From: JAEUMG01 sp046349315
Lineage (GTDB): Bacteria; Pseudomonadota; Alphaproteobacteria; Rhizobiales; Aestuariivirgaceae
Assembly: GCA_046349315.1 (NCBI GenBank)
Contig: JAXMCQ010000026.1
Coordinates: 15,791-79,790 of the forward strand
DNA: 64,000 nucleotides
Direction: 5' to 3'
Both the position numbers and the translations under genes were made by a program. A model generated the notes under the pieces. It ran no database searches. It had not been told where the DNA came from and worked only from the letters and a program-made list of their open reading frames with translations. Shown one piece after another: positions 1 to 8,710 of the stretch (the stretch's first letter is position 1; every line of letters begins with the position of its first letter).

Positions 1-1
1 G

Positions 2-1633
2 GACGAGGAAGAAGCGCCGGCTCGCAAGCGCGTGTCGCGTGGGACGAAAGAAATCAAGCAGGGCAAGCGGCTCAAGAAGGATTCGCAGCCGAGCTTCGGC
101 TTCTCGAAGGCTAGCGAGTTCACGCTTCCCCCACTGACGCTTCTTGCCGAACCCAAGAAGGCTGCGAAGGGCACTGAGCTTTCCGAGGAAGCGCTTGAGC
201 AGAATGCCCGCATGCTCGAAGGCGTGCTCGACGATTTCGGCGTCAAGGGTCAGATCATCAATGTGCGGCCCGGCCCGGTCGTAACACTTTACGAACTCGA
301 ACCCGCGCCCGGTATCAAATCCTCGCGCGTGATCAGCCTTGCCGATGACATTGCCCGTTCGATGAGTGCGATCTCGGCCCGCGTTGCAGTTGTGTCGGGG
401 CGCAATGCGATCGGCATCGAACTGCCGAATTCAAAGCGCGAGACGGTCTATCTGCGCGAACTCCTTGCCTCCGAGGCTTTCGAGAAGACCAATCAAAATC
501 TCTCGCTCGCGCTTGGCAAGAATATCGGTGGCGAGCCGATCTTCGCCGATCTCGCCCGCATGCCGCATTTGCTCATTGCCGGTACCACCGGTTCCGGCAA
601 GTCGGTCGGCATCAACACCATGATCCTGTCGCTCGTCTATCGATTGTCTCCCGAGCGCTGCAAGCTGATCATGATCGATCCCAAGATGCTCGAACTCTCG
701 GTTTATGAGGGCATTCCGCACCTCCTGTCGCCGGTCGTCACCGATCCGCGCAAGGCGGTCGTCGCACTGAAATGGGCGGTGCGCGAAATGGAAGACCGCT
801 ACCGCAAAATGTCGAAGGTCGGGGTTCGCAATATCGACGGCTTCAACGAGCGCCTCAAACTGGCGCAGTCCAAGGGCGAGACCATCACCCGCACCGTCCA
901 GACCGGCTTCGATCCCGATTCGGGCCAGCCGATCTTCGAACGCGAGCAGATGGATCTGACGCCGATGCCCTATATCGTCGTCATCATCGACGAAATGGCC
1001 GACCTCATGATGGTGGCGGGCAAGGACATCGAAGGCGCAGTCCAGCGTCTTGCCCAGATGGCCCGCGCTGCCGGCATCCATGTCGTGATGGCGACGCAGC
1101 GCCCCTCGGTCGACGTCATCACCGGCACGATCAAGGCGAATTTCCCGACCCGCATCAGCTTCCAGGTCACCTCCAAAATCGACAGCCGCACCATTCTGGG
1201 CGAACAGGGCGCCGAGCAATTGCTCGGCCAGGGCGACATGCTCTATATGGCGGGCGGCGGTCGCATCTCGCGCCTGCACGGGCCCTTCGTCTCGGATGGC
1301 GAAGTGGAAAAGATCGTCAAGCACCTGAAGGCGCAAGGGGCGCCCGAATATGTCGAGGCGGTCACCGAGGAATCCGATGAGGATGGCGACGGCGCCCCGC
1401 TCGATGGCGGCGATGTCCCAGGCTCCTCAGGCGACAGCCTCTACGACCAGGCGGTGGCGGTCGTGCTGCGTGACAAGAAAGTCTCGACCAGCTATGTGCA
1501 ACGCCGCCTCCAGATCGGCTATAACAAGGCAGCGAGCCTCATCGAACGCATGGAAAAGGAAGGCTTGATCTCGGCAGCCAATGCCACCGGCAAGCGCGAG
1601 ATTCTCGTGCCGGGCGACAGTGCGCGGGATTGA
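2..1633 (+). CDS. ftsK: DNA translocase FtsK, C-terminal part (5' end outside window)
   Basis: FtsK pumps chromosomal DNA through the division septum and activates dimer resolution at dif. The frame is open from the window edge, so the N-terminal membrane domain and most of the linker lie outside; about 540 residues are visible. They hold the alpha/beta motor domain with Walker A GTTGSGKS (bases about 581-604), Walker B ending VVIIDEMADL, and the C-terminal gamma winged helix (last ~65 residues, YVQRRLQIGYNKAASL), which reads polar DNA sequences in known FtsK proteins. lolA follows after 60 bases on the same strand, a neighbour pair usual in rhizobia. The visible GTG at base 32 is inside the gene and is not taken as its start. 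Confidence 0.96.
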   Translation, partial: DEEEAPARKRVSRGTKEIKQGKRLKKDSQPSFGFSKASEFTLPPLTLLAEPKKAAKGTELSEEALEQNARMLEGVLDDFGVKGQIINVRPGPVVTLYELEPAPGIKSSRVISLADDIARSMSAISARVAVVSGRNAIGIELPNSKRETVYLRELLASEAFEKTNQNLSLALGKNIGGEPIFADLARMPHLLIAGTTGSGKSVGINTMILSLVYRLSPERCKLIMIDPKMLELSVYEGIPHLLSPVVTDPRKAVVALKWAVREMEDRYRKMSKVGVRNIDGFNERLKLAQSKGETITRTVQTGFDPDSGQPIFEREQMDLTPMPYIVVIIDEMADLMMVAGKDIEGAVQRLAQMARAAGIHVVMATQRPSVDVITGTIKANFPTRISFQVTSKIDSRTILGEQGAEQLLGQGDMLYMAGGGRISRLHGPFVSDGEVEKIVKHLKAQGAPEYVEAVTEESDEDGDGAPLDGGDVPGSSGDSLYDQAVAVVLRDKKVSTSYVQRRLQIGYNKAASLIERMEKEGLISAANATGKREILVPGDSARD

Positions 1634-1693
1634 TTGCCGCAAAACTGCCGGTTTGTTCCATCACATGGCGATTGAGAAAAAGGGGAAAGACGC

Positions 1694-2371
1694 ATGTTGG
1701 CACTAAAGACGGGTTTCGCTGGACTGCGCCGCAACTGGGCTGCAGCGACAATCGCCTGCATGGCGCTTATCGCCGCGAGTCAGACCGCGGGCGCCGCCAC
1801 CGAATTGACCCTGACACCGCAGCAAACTGAAGCGGTTGGCCAGATCTCCAATTTCATCAACGGCTTCAAGACCTTGCAGGGTGAGTTCACGCAGACCGGA
1901 CCAAAGGGAACGGTATCGCGCGGGATCTTTTACCTGCAGAAGCCAGGCAAGATGCGCTTCGAATATGCCTCACCCAACCCCTTCGTGATCGTCTCCGACG
2001 GCACTTGGGTAACGATCAAAAACCGCTCCAAGGACAAAGCCGATCAATATCCCTTATCGCAGACTCCCTTGCGGCTGGTTCTCTCCGAGCGCGTCAATAT
2101 CGCCAAGGAAGCCAAGATCCTCTCCGTCGAGGACACCGATTCGTCGATTACCGTGACGCTTGAGGACCGCAAGAACATTGTCCCGGGACAACTGGTCCTG
2201 GTCTATGACAAGGCAAGCAACGCCTTGCAGCAATGGGTGGTGATCGATGGCAAGGGCCGGAAGACCACGGTTGCCCTCCAGAATTTGGTTCCCGGCGTCG
2301 ATCCTGATCCGGAACTCTTCCAAGTGGCCGTTACGCGGGCGACCAGCCAGGGCAAGAAAAGCGACCGCTGA
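1694..2371 (+). CDS. lolA: LolA-type periplasmic lipoprotein carrier
   Basis: Predicted periplasmic chaperone that carries lipoproteins from the LolCDE complex to the outer membrane. The 225-residue product starts with a signal peptide (hydrophobic stretch about residues 15-33, cleavage likely after AGA), followed by the LolA fold signatures: a QGEFTQ segment, GIFYLQKPGKMRFEY, and VSDGTWVTIKNR. A purine-rich ribosome-binding site (AAAAAGGGGAAAG) lies just before the ATG. It follows ftsK by 60 bases and may be cotranscribed with it; the nearest strong terminator on this strand is about 240 bases downstream. Family assignment is firm. Alphaproteobacterial LolA proteins are divergent and some do not need a LolB partner; none is seen here. 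Confidence 0.88.
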   Translation: MLALKTGFAGLRRNWAAATIACMALIAASQTAGAATELTLTPQQTEAVGQISNFINGFKTLQGEFTQTGPKGTVSRGIFYLQKPGKMRFEYASPNPFVIVSDGTWVTIKNRSKDKADQYPLSQTPLRLVLSERVNIAKEAKILSVEDTDSSITVTLEDRKNIVPGQLVLVYDKASNALQQWVVIDGKGRKTTVALQNLVPGVDPDPELFQVAVTRATSQGKKSDR

Positions 2372-2686
2372 CGTCTGCCAAGATGCCGAATCCGAGCGAT
2401 TCCAGCGCCTTGCAGGTTTGCATCGCGTCGCTTCACAATCTGCTCTTCGGCTTGTGATCGCAGGGACTTGAACTTCCCCGGGCAGCGCTCCATTTGAAGT
2501 GCTGTACACCGCCATAAAAAACCGTGGCCACTGCGCCCCCCGCTCGAATGGCCATGATGGTGGATGTACGCGCCGGTATCCCCTCCCGGCGCTAATCGCG
2601 CACAAGGCGCCGGGCGCTCGGTCCCCGACCGGGCGCCCACTTTTTTTGGGCTTGCCCATTTCCACCCGGCTCGGCAGAGCTAGGTG
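2372..2686. other. Non-coding gap between lolA and xth
   Basis: About 310 bases with no convincing reading frame. It ends in a strong intrinsic terminator (2612-2647). Several GC-rich inverted segments precede the terminator, so a small RNA or a long lolA 3' untranslated region is possible. I cannot assign it to a known RNA family. Confidence 0.5.
2612..2647 (+). terminator. Intrinsic terminator after the ftsK-lolA unit
   Basis: A GC-rich hairpin (GGGCGC.CGGTC / GACCG.GCGCCC around a CCC loop) is followed by a run of seven T. This is the clearest Rho-independent terminator in the window. It lies about 240 bases past the lolA stop and 40 bases before xth, so it ends transcripts from lolA or from a transcript starting inside the gap. 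Confidence 0.75.
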
Positions 2687-3490
2687 ATGCCCCTTAAGAT
2701 CGCAACCTGGAACATAAACTCGGTGCGCTTGCGCATCGGTCTGGTCACCCGTTTTCTCGAAACCTGGCAGCCCGACATTCTCTGCCTCCAGGAAACCAAA
2801 TGTCCGCAGGGCCAGTTCCCATCAGCGGCACTCAAGGACATCGGCTATCCCTATCTCGCCGAGCGCGGCCAGTCGGGCTATCACGGCGTTGCCATTGTCG
2901 CGCGCATTCCCTTCGAGGCTCATACCCATCGTCTTTTTTGCGGCAAGGATGATTGCCGCCACATTTCGGCGACCTTTGGCGGCGCCCACCCACTCACCAT
3001 TCACAATCTCTATGTCCCGGCGGGCGGCGATGAGCCCGATCCCGCGATCAACGAAAAATTCGCCCACAAGCTCAAATTTCTCGACGAGCTCGAACACTGG
3101 TTCGCCGATGGCGCGGTGCCCGGCGGCAAGAACGGTGTTGTCGTCGGCGATCTCAATGTCGCACCGCTCGAGCACGATGTTTGGTCGCATCGCCAGCTCT
3201 TGAAGGTGGTGAGCCACACGCCCGTCGAGACTGAAGGGCTCAATCGCGTGCAGCGCGCCGGCAAATGGGTCGATGTCATGCGCAAACATGTTCCCGAAGA
3301 TCAGAAGCTCTACACTTGGTGGAGTTATCGCGCGCGCGATTGGGACGCCGCCGATCGTGGCCGGCGGCTCGACCATGTCTGGGCCACTGCTGATATCGCG
3401 CCGCGCTTTGCGAAGATCGAGACGCCGCGCGAAGTGCGCGGCTGGCCGCAGCCTTCCGACCACATCCCCGTCTTCGCGACGCTGGAATAA
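2687..3490 (+). CDS. xth: Exodeoxyribonuclease III (AP endonuclease)
   Basis: Base-excision-repair nuclease that cuts at abasic sites and removes 3' blocking groups. The 267-residue protein covers the whole endonuclease/exonuclease/phosphatase fold: ATWNINS at the start, LCLQETKC with the metal-binding Glu, NLYVPAGG, the GDLNVAP catalytic block, and a C-terminal SDHIPV with the catalytic His. I chose the ATG at 2687 over the GTG three bases earlier because family members start directly before the KIATWNI strand. It lies right behind a terminator, so it probably has its own promoter. It converges on the cyclic-nucleotide-domain gene with a 3-base gap. Confidence 0.94.
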   Translation: MPLKIATWNINSVRLRIGLVTRFLETWQPDILCLQETKCPQGQFPSAALKDIGYPYLAERGQSGYHGVAIVARIPFEAHTHRLFCGKDDCRHISATFGGAHPLTIHNLYVPAGGDEPDPAINEKFAHKLKFLDELEHWFADGAVPGGKNGVVVGDLNVAPLEHDVWSHRQLLKVVSHTPVETEGLNRVQRAGKWVDVMRKHVPEDQKLYTWWSYRARDWDAADRGRRLDHVWATADIAPRFAKIETPREVRGWPQPSDHIPVFATLE

Positions 3491-3493
3491 ACG

Positions 3494-3967
3494 TCACCGC
3501 GCGAAAGCGCGCGCCTGGTCGAAGACCTGCCGCACAGTGGCGAGTTCGCTCACCATCGCTTCGAGCTTCCGCGCCAGGCTCCGCTGCACGCGCATGCCGA
3601 ATTCGGGAAACTCTCCGGCCACGCGCAGGAATGTCTCGCGCTCGATTGCCGCTGCGGTGAGAAGGCTGCGGGCCGTCGCCGTCACGCTGTAATTATGGCC
3701 CGAGATCATCGCGAGTTCGCCAAGCAGCACACCCGGCCCGGCATTGCCGAGCTTGCGCAGACCGCCGCGCTCGACGACCGAGATTTCGGCAACGCCGTCG
3801 AGAATGAGAAGCGCACTCGCCGCCTGCGACCCTTGCTTGATGACCGCTTCACCCGGGGCGAAATTATGATTTCGCGCCGAGAACGCGAGCACCTGCAAGT
3901 GCGCGCGCTCGCAATCCGAAAAAATCGGAATCCGGCTTAATATTTCGGCACTCGCCCTGACGCTCAT
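3494..3967 (-). CDS. Stand-alone cyclic-nucleotide-binding-domain protein
   Basis: A 157-residue cytoplasmic protein that is essentially one CRP-type cNMP-binding beta-barrel (residues ~10-125: IPIFSDCE, APGEAVIKQG, GELAMISG) plus a C-terminal helix. It lacks the helix-turn-helix of true CRP/FNR regulators, so it is unlikely to bind DNA directly. The phosphate-binding cassette reads GELAMISGHNYSVTATA; the Arg that contacts cyclic-nucleotide phosphate in CRP is not at its usual place, so ligand binding is doubtful. The neighbouring divergently placed response regulator is read the same way about 100 bases upstream, suggesting a signalling link, but no partner is identified by sequence. Confidence 0.8.
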   Translation of the reverse strand: MSVRASAEILSRIPIFSDCERAHLQVLAFSARNHNFAPGEAVIKQGSQAASALLILDGVAEISVVERGGLRKLGNAGPGVLLGELAMISGHNYSVTATARSLLTAAAIERETFLRVAGEFPEFGMRVQRSLARKLEAMVSELATVRQVFDQARAFAR

Positions 3968-4068
3968 GCCGTCTTGCCCCGCCGCAGCTCAATTGATCGC
4001 ACGCTCTCCGCCCCCGAACTTGCTCATCCTAGGTAGCGGTCAATGATGATCGCGTGAAGGCGAAATCG

Positions 4069-4755
4069 TCACGGAACCAGTCGATATCCACCGGCTTCGG
4101 TTACGAGGATTTCGGCATGCGCGGGATCGCGCTCGATCTTCTGACGCAGGCGGTAGATGTGGGTTTCGAGCGTATGCGTCGTGACCCCGGCATTGTAGCC
4201 CCAAACATCATGCAGCAATACGTCGCGGCTCACTGTCTTCTCGCCGGCGCGATAGAGGAACTTGATGATCGCGGTTTCCTTCTCGGTGAGCCTGATCTTG
4301 CGGTTGTCGTCGCGGATCAGAATCTTCGCACCCGGCTTGAATGTGTAGGGACCGACCTTGAAGACTGCGTCCTCGCTCTGCTCGTGCTGGCGCAGATGCG
4401 CCCGGACGCGTGCCAATAGCACCGCGAAGCGGAAGGGTTTGGCGACATAATCATTGGCGCCGGCATCGAGTCCGAGGATCTGGTCGGGATCGGAGCCTTG
4501 CGCGGTGAGCATCACCACGGGGCCTTTGAACCCGTTCTTGCGCATGATCTTGCAGGCCTCGCGACCATCCATGTCGGGAAGATTGACGTCGAGGATGACG
4601 AGATCGATGTGATCGGCCTTGACCGACTTGATGCCGGCGCCGGCGTTCGGCGAATCGGCGACCGTGAATTCCTCATGCAGCGAGAACTGTTCTTTCAGCG
4701 TCTCGCGCAATGTGTCGTCGTCATCGATGATCAGGATCTTCTTGGCCGTGCCCAT
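4069..4755 (-). CDS. OmpR-family response regulator, no adjacent kinase
   Basis: Transcription regulator of 228 residues: a receiver domain (ILIIDDDD acidic pocket, phosphoacceptor Asp in LVILDVNLPDMDG, Thr of MLTAQ and Lys of VAKPF) followed by a winged-helix DNA-binding domain (RLTEKETAIIKFLYR, HTLETHIYRLRQKIE, TEAGGYRLV). The start at 4755 places MGTAKKILIIDDDD first; a longer upstream frame adds 28 residues without family likeness. No histidine kinase lies in the window, so it is an orphan by position. It is divergent from the L,D-transpeptidase, which could be a target; that is only inference from position. All key phosphorylation residues are present. Confidence 0.92.
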   Translation of the reverse strand: MGTAKKILIIDDDDTLRETLKEQFSLHEEFTVADSPNAGAGIKSVKADHIDLVILDVNLPDMDGREACKIMRKNGFKGPVVMLTAQGSDPDQILGLDAGANDYVAKPFRFAVLLARVRAHLRQHEQSEDAVFKVGPYTFKPGAKILIRDDNRKIRLTEKETAIIKFLYRAGEKTVSRDVLLHDVWGYNAGVTTHTLETHIYRLRQKIERDPAHAEILVTEAGGYRLVP

Positions 4756-4829
4756 GTCCGCTATCTGTCTTGCCTCGTCTTGTCGCAATGTTAAGGTCGG
4801 GCGGACCGTTTTGAAAGTCCCCCGCCAGC

Positions 4830-5402
4830 GTGAGCACAATCCGTCTTGACGTCATTAACCGCTCGGCGACTCATGGCCGCCTGCGGCTCGGTAATCTTGT
4901 CATACCCTGCCGCCTCGGCCGTTCCGGCATCAAATCACTAAAGCGGGAGGGCGACGGTGCAACGCCCGCCGGCCGCTGGATGCTTCGCCGGGTCCTGTTC
5001 CGGCCCGACCGGATCGCGCGGCCGCAGACAAGGCTCCCGGTCGCCGCGATCGCTCTTTTGGATGGCTGGTGCGACGCGCCAAGCGATCGAAACTACAACC
5101 GGCCCGTCCGCCTGCCCTACCCGGCGAGCCACGAAAGCCTTTGGCGGGATGACCGGCTCTATGACGTTGTGGTCGTCCTCTCGCATAATGAACGCCCGCG
5201 CCGGCGCTACCATGGCAGCGCCGTGTTCCTGCACATGGCCGATCCCACGGGGCGCCCGACCGCCGGGTGCGTCGCGGTACGGCCGCGCGACATGGGACGA
5301 CTGCTCGCGCTTTGCGGGCGAGGAGCCTCAATCGAGATTGGCCCTACCGCGACCCGAAAATCGCTGACCCGACCCGGACATCGCTCGCCCCGCAGGCGAT
5401 AG
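4830..5402 (+). CDS. L,D-transpeptidase (YkuD-domain) family protein
   Basis: Predicted peptidoglycan-modifying enzyme. The 190-residue protein carries the catalytic motif of the YkuD fold late in the chain: the HGS..LHMAD His segment followed by TAGCVAV with the nucleophile Cys (residue about 150). No clear signal peptide is seen, as in many short alphaproteobacterial members; the first residues are a beta strand (IRLDVINRS). The final 59 bases overlap the 3' end of the opposite-strand yggS gene, so the Arg-rich C-terminus is encoded antisense to it. Substrate is not predictable: cross-linking of peptidoglycan or attachment of a protein are both possible. Confidence 0.82.
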   Translation: MSTIRLDVINRSATHGRLRLGNLVIPCRLGRSGIKSLKREGDGATPAGRWMLRRVLFRPDRIARPQTRLPVAAIALLDGWCDAPSDRNYNRPVRLPYPASHESLWRDDRLYDVVVVLSHNERPRRRYHGSAVFLHMADPTGRPTAGCVAVRPRDMGRLLALCGRGASIEIGPTATRKSLTRPGHRSPRRR

Positions 5403-6015
5403 CCGCCTCATAATCGCTGCTCATCCCCATGCTGAGACGTTGAAGGCCGTGACGATTGGCGATTTCCGCCAGCAGCCTGAAGTGCGGTTTGGGATCGACC
5501 CCGACCGGAGGAATGCACATGAGGCCGACAACCGGGAGCTTCAGGGTCTCCAGGCACGAGCGGATGAACCCATCGGCTTCGGCAATGGAAACTCCGGCCT
5601 TTTGCGATTCATCGCCTGTATTAACCTGTATATACAGGTATGGCCGGCGATTTTGCCGGGCCATTTCGCGCGCCAGGATTTCGGCGAGCTTCGTTCGGTC
5701 GACGCTCTGGATCGCATCGAAAAAGGCAACCGCATCCGCCGCCTTGTTGGTCTGCAGCGGCCCGATGAGGTGCAGTTCGAGATCGCCATACCGCGTCTTG
5801 AGGTCCGGCCATTTGCGCATCGCCTCCTGCACGCGGTTTTCCCCGAAACAGCGCTGACCTGCTTCGATGACCGGGATGATGTCCAGGGCCTCGAAAGTCT
5901 TGCTCACCGCGACGAGCCGCACATCCTCAGGCTGCCGCCCGGCGGCTTTCGCCGCCGCGGCAATGCGGTTGCGGACTTCTTCCAGACGGGGTGCGCTGCT
6001 GGTGGCATCGGCCAT
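5344..6015 (-). CDS. yggS: YggS/PLPBP pyridoxal-phosphate homeostasis protein
   Basis: Conserved PLP-binding protein of the alanine-racemase-like TIM-barrel fold; homologues balance vitamin B6 and amino-acid pools and have no known catalytic activity. The Lys that binds PLP lies in RLVAVSKT near residue 40, and HLIGPLQTNK, QSVDR, NTGDESQKAGV and the C-terminal SMGMSSDYEAAI phosphate-binding segment are all present. I use the ATG at 6015 (MADATSS) rather than 6027. The 223 residues are normal length. It is divergent from leuS with 86 bases between start codons and overlaps the L,D-transpeptidase tail by 59 bases at its 3' end. Confidence 0.93.
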   Translation of the reverse strand: MADATSSAPRLEEVRNRIAAAAKAAGRQPEDVRLVAVSKTFEALDIIPVIEAGQRCFGENRVQEAMRKWPDLKTRYGDLELHLIGPLQTNKAADAVAFFDAIQSVDRTKLAEILAREMARQNRRPYLYIQVNTGDESQKAGVSIAEADGFIRSCLETLKLPVVGLMCIPPVGVDPKPHFRLLAEIANRHGLQRLSMGMSSDYEAAIACGASDVRVGSAIFGSR

Positions 6016-6101
6016 GATCCCGCGCATATGACCAAGCTTGCGAGGCTTGACAAGGGCTGGTACTCCGGGCGCCGATCCTCAGCTTTCATGGACCTTTGCG
6101 C

Positions 6102-8708
6102 GTGAGTACCGAACGTTACAACCCGCGGGAATCGGAGCCCCATTGGCAGGGCGTGTGGAACGATCGGCGCTGTTTCGAGGCGAAGGAAGATCTATCGCGG
6201 CCGAAATACTACGTGCTGGAGATGTTTCCCTACCCCTCGGGCCGCATCCATATGGGCCATGTTCGCAACTACGCGATGGGCGATGTCATCGCCCGATTCA
6301 TGCGCGCCCGCGGCTATAACGTGCTTCATCCCATGGGCTGGGATGCGTTTGGCATGCCGGCCGAGAACGCCGCGATCGAACGCGGCATCCATCCCAAATC
6401 CTGGACCTATGACAATATCGCCGCCATGCGGCGCCAGCTCAAATCCATGGGGCTCTCGCTCGACTGGAGCCGCGAGGTCGCGACCTGCGACCCCACCTAT
6501 TATGTTCACGAACAGGCGATGTTCGTCGACTTCCTGAAAGCCGGTCTCGTCGAGCGCAAGGTGTCGCAGGTCAATTGGGACCCGGTCGATCATACCGTTC
6601 TTGCCAATGAACAGGTCATCGACGGCCGCGGCTGGCGCTCGGGCGCATTGGTCGAAAAACGCGAACTGGCGCAATGGTTCTTGAAGATCACCGCCTATTC
6701 GGAAGAACTTTTGACCGCGCTCGATGGCCTCGACCGCTGGCCGGAAAAAGTTCGCCTCATGCAGCGGAACTGGATCGGCCGCTCCGAGGGCTTGCGCTTT
6801 TCCTTCGCGCTCGAGGATGAGGCGGGCAACCTCCTCGATGAGCGGCTTACCGTCTATACCACCCGGCACGACACGATTTTCGGGGCGAGCTTCTGCGCCG
6901 TCTCGGCCGACCATCCCTTGGCCAAACATCTCGAACAAGGCGATCCGGCATTGGCCGCCTTCCGGCGCGACACCGCAGCCCTTGGCACCAGCGAGGAGAC
7001 GATCGAGCGTGCCGAGAAGCGCGGCCACATGCTGGGGCTCTATGCGCGCCATCCTTTCCGGCCTGGCGTGCGCTTGCCCGTCTATGCCGCCAATTTCGTA
7101 CTGATGAGTTATGGCGAGGGGGCCATTTTCGGCTGCCCCGCGCATGACCAGCGCGACCTCGATTTTGCACGGAAGTACGGCCTGCCGGTCATTCCGGTTG
7201 TGGCCCCGAAAGGAACGGACCCGAATCAATTCGAAATTGGCAACGAGGCTTTCACCGAAACTGAGGGCGACAATGTCGTCCTCATCAATTCCGATTTCCT
7301 GGACGGCCTGAGCGTTGCCAAAGCCAAGCAGGAAATCGCGCAACGCCTTGAAAAAGCTGGCACTGGCGAGCGCAAGGTGAATTTCCGTCTGCGCGATTGG
7401 GGGGTGTCTCGCCAACGCTATTGGGGCTGCCCGATCCCGGTCATCCATTGTCCGTCGTGCGGGGTCGTACCGGTCCCGAAACAAGATCTTCCCGTGACGC
7501 TGCCCGAGGATGTCACATTCGACAAATCGGGCAATCCGCTCTCTCATCACCCGACATGGAAGCATGTGAACTGCCCGACCTGCGGCGGCAAGGCCGAGCG
7601 CGAGACGGACACCTTCGATACCTTCATCGATTCATCCTGGTATTTCGTGCGCTTCTGCTCGCCGCATTCGGCGATTCCCGCCGATCCCAAGGCTGCGGCC
7701 TACTGGCTGCCGGTCGATCAGTACATTGGCGGCGTCGAGCACGCGATCCTGCATCTTCTCTATTCGCGCTTCTATGCGCGCGCCATGACCAAGACCGGTC
7801 ACCTGGCGTTGGACGAACCCTTCGCGAGCCTCTTCACCCAAGGCATGGTCATCCATGAAACCTTCCGCGACCCAGCCGGCGACTGGGTGCTGCCGGCCGA
7901 CGCGGTGAAGACCGAATCGGGCGGCTGGAAACATGTGACCACCGGCGAGCCGTTGACCACCGGCGGCGTCGAGAAAATGTCGAAGTCGAAGAAGAATGTC
8001 GTCGATCCGGAAGCGATCATCGATCGTTTCGGTGCCGACACGGCGCGCTGGTTCATGCTGTCCGATACTCCGCCCGAACGCGACATCGAATGGACCGAAA
8101 CTGGCGTTGAAGGAGCCTGGCGCTTCGCCCAGCGCTTGTGGCGCCAGATTGCCGACGTCGCGCGGGAAACGAAACCCAACGAACCGGCCGGCGCCGGCGA
8201 TGATGCCGCGGCACTCGACTTGCGCCGCGCCACCCATCGTGCTCTGGCGGCAATCACCGAAGATATCGCCGCTCTGCGTTTCAACCGCGCCATTGCGCGG
8301 ATTTATGAACTTTCCAATGCGCTGGGCTCCGCACTCGCCTCGTCGAACCGCTCCCAGGCCATGCATTTTGCCTTGCGCGAGGCTGCCGATACCCTGGTTT
8401 TGACCTTCGCCCCGATGATGCCGCATCTTGCGGAAGAGTGCTGGCGGGTTCTCGGCCACCGGTCTATTGTGGCCGAGACGGCATGGCCCGAATCCATCCC
8501 GTCGCTTGTTGCCACCGACCATGTGACGATTGCTGTCCAGGTCAATGGCAAGCGCCGCGACGAGATCCGATTGCCGAAGGGGCTGGCGCGTGAGGAGGTT
8601 GAATCGGCGGTGCTCAAGCTCGACAATGTCGTGCGCGCGCTCGACGGCAAGGCCGTCAGGAAGGTGATCGTCGTGCCCGATCGCATTGCCAATATCGTGA
8701 GCGCCTGA
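6102..8708 (+). CDS. leuS: Leucyl-tRNA synthetase
   Basis: Class I synthetase that charges tRNA-Leu. About 868 residues with all signatures: the HIGH motif in PYPSGRIHMGHVRNY, a CP1 editing domain (GCPAHDQRD), a zinc-like Cys block (CPSCGVVP and CPTCGG), and KMSKS in EKMSKSKKNVVD. The C-terminal anticodon-binding domain and the LeuS tail (VQVNGKRRDEI) are complete. I prefer the GTG at 6102, giving MSTERYNPRE, which matches family N-termini, over a TTG at 6096. It heads a leuS-lptE-holA run typical of alphaproteobacteria, and lptE begins 2 bases after its stop. Confidence 0.96.
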   Translation: MSTERYNPRESEPHWQGVWNDRRCFEAKEDLSRPKYYVLEMFPYPSGRIHMGHVRNYAMGDVIARFMRARGYNVLHPMGWDAFGMPAENAAIERGIHPKSWTYDNIAAMRRQLKSMGLSLDWSREVATCDPTYYVHEQAMFVDFLKAGLVERKVSQVNWDPVDHTVLANEQVIDGRGWRSGALVEKRELAQWFLKITAYSEELLTALDGLDRWPEKVRLMQRNWIGRSEGLRFSFALEDEAGNLLDERLTVYTTRHDTIFGASFCAVSADHPLAKHLEQGDPALAAFRRDTAALGTSEETIERAEKRGHMLGLYARHPFRPGVRLPVYAANFVLMSYGEGAIFGCPAHDQRDLDFARKYGLPVIPVVAPKGTDPNQFEIGNEAFTETEGDNVVLINSDFLDGLSVAKAKQEIAQRLEKAGTGERKVNFRLRDWGVSRQRYWGCPIPVIHCPSCGVVPVPKQDLPVTLPEDVTFDKSGNPLSHHPTWKHVNCPTCGGKAERETDTFDTFIDSSWYFVRFCSPHSAIPADPKAAAYWLPVDQYIGGVEHAILHLLYSRFYARAMTKTGHLALDEPFASLFTQGMVIHETFRDPAGDWVLPADAVKTESGGWKHVTTGEPLTTGGVEKMSKSKKNVVDPEAIIDRFGADTARWFMLSDTPPERDIEWTETGVEGAWRFAQRLWRQIADVARETKPNEPAGAGDDAAALDLRRATHRALAAITEDIAALRFNRAIARIYELSNALGSALASSNRSQAMHFALREAADTLVLTFAPMMPHLAEECWRVLGHRSIVAETAWPESIPSLVATDHVTIAVQVNGKRRDEIRLPKGLAREEVESAVLKLDNVVRALDGKAVRKVIVVPDRIANIVSA

Positions 8709-8710
8709 AC

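Noticed and set aside
431..1336. Long antisense open frame opposite ftsK (301 codons)
   Set aside because: It is fully antisense to a conserved ATPase gene, has a composition typical of shadow frames in GC-rich DNA (many Ala, Arg, Asp, His), and shows no family motif. The same reasoning removes the long frames opposite leuS (6192-7565), the hslV-hslU membrane gene (30468-31241) and the EI24-type gene (38728-39468).
2372..2647. 6S RNA, SRP RNA or tmRNA in the lolA-xth gap
   Set aside because: None of the conserved segments of these RNAs could be found by reading; only a structured gap with a terminator remains.
6047..6052. Promoter of leuS from an exact TTGACA
   Set aside because: No credible -10 element exists 16 to 18 bases downstream; the region there is GCGCCG-rich. 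I leave the promoter unassigned.
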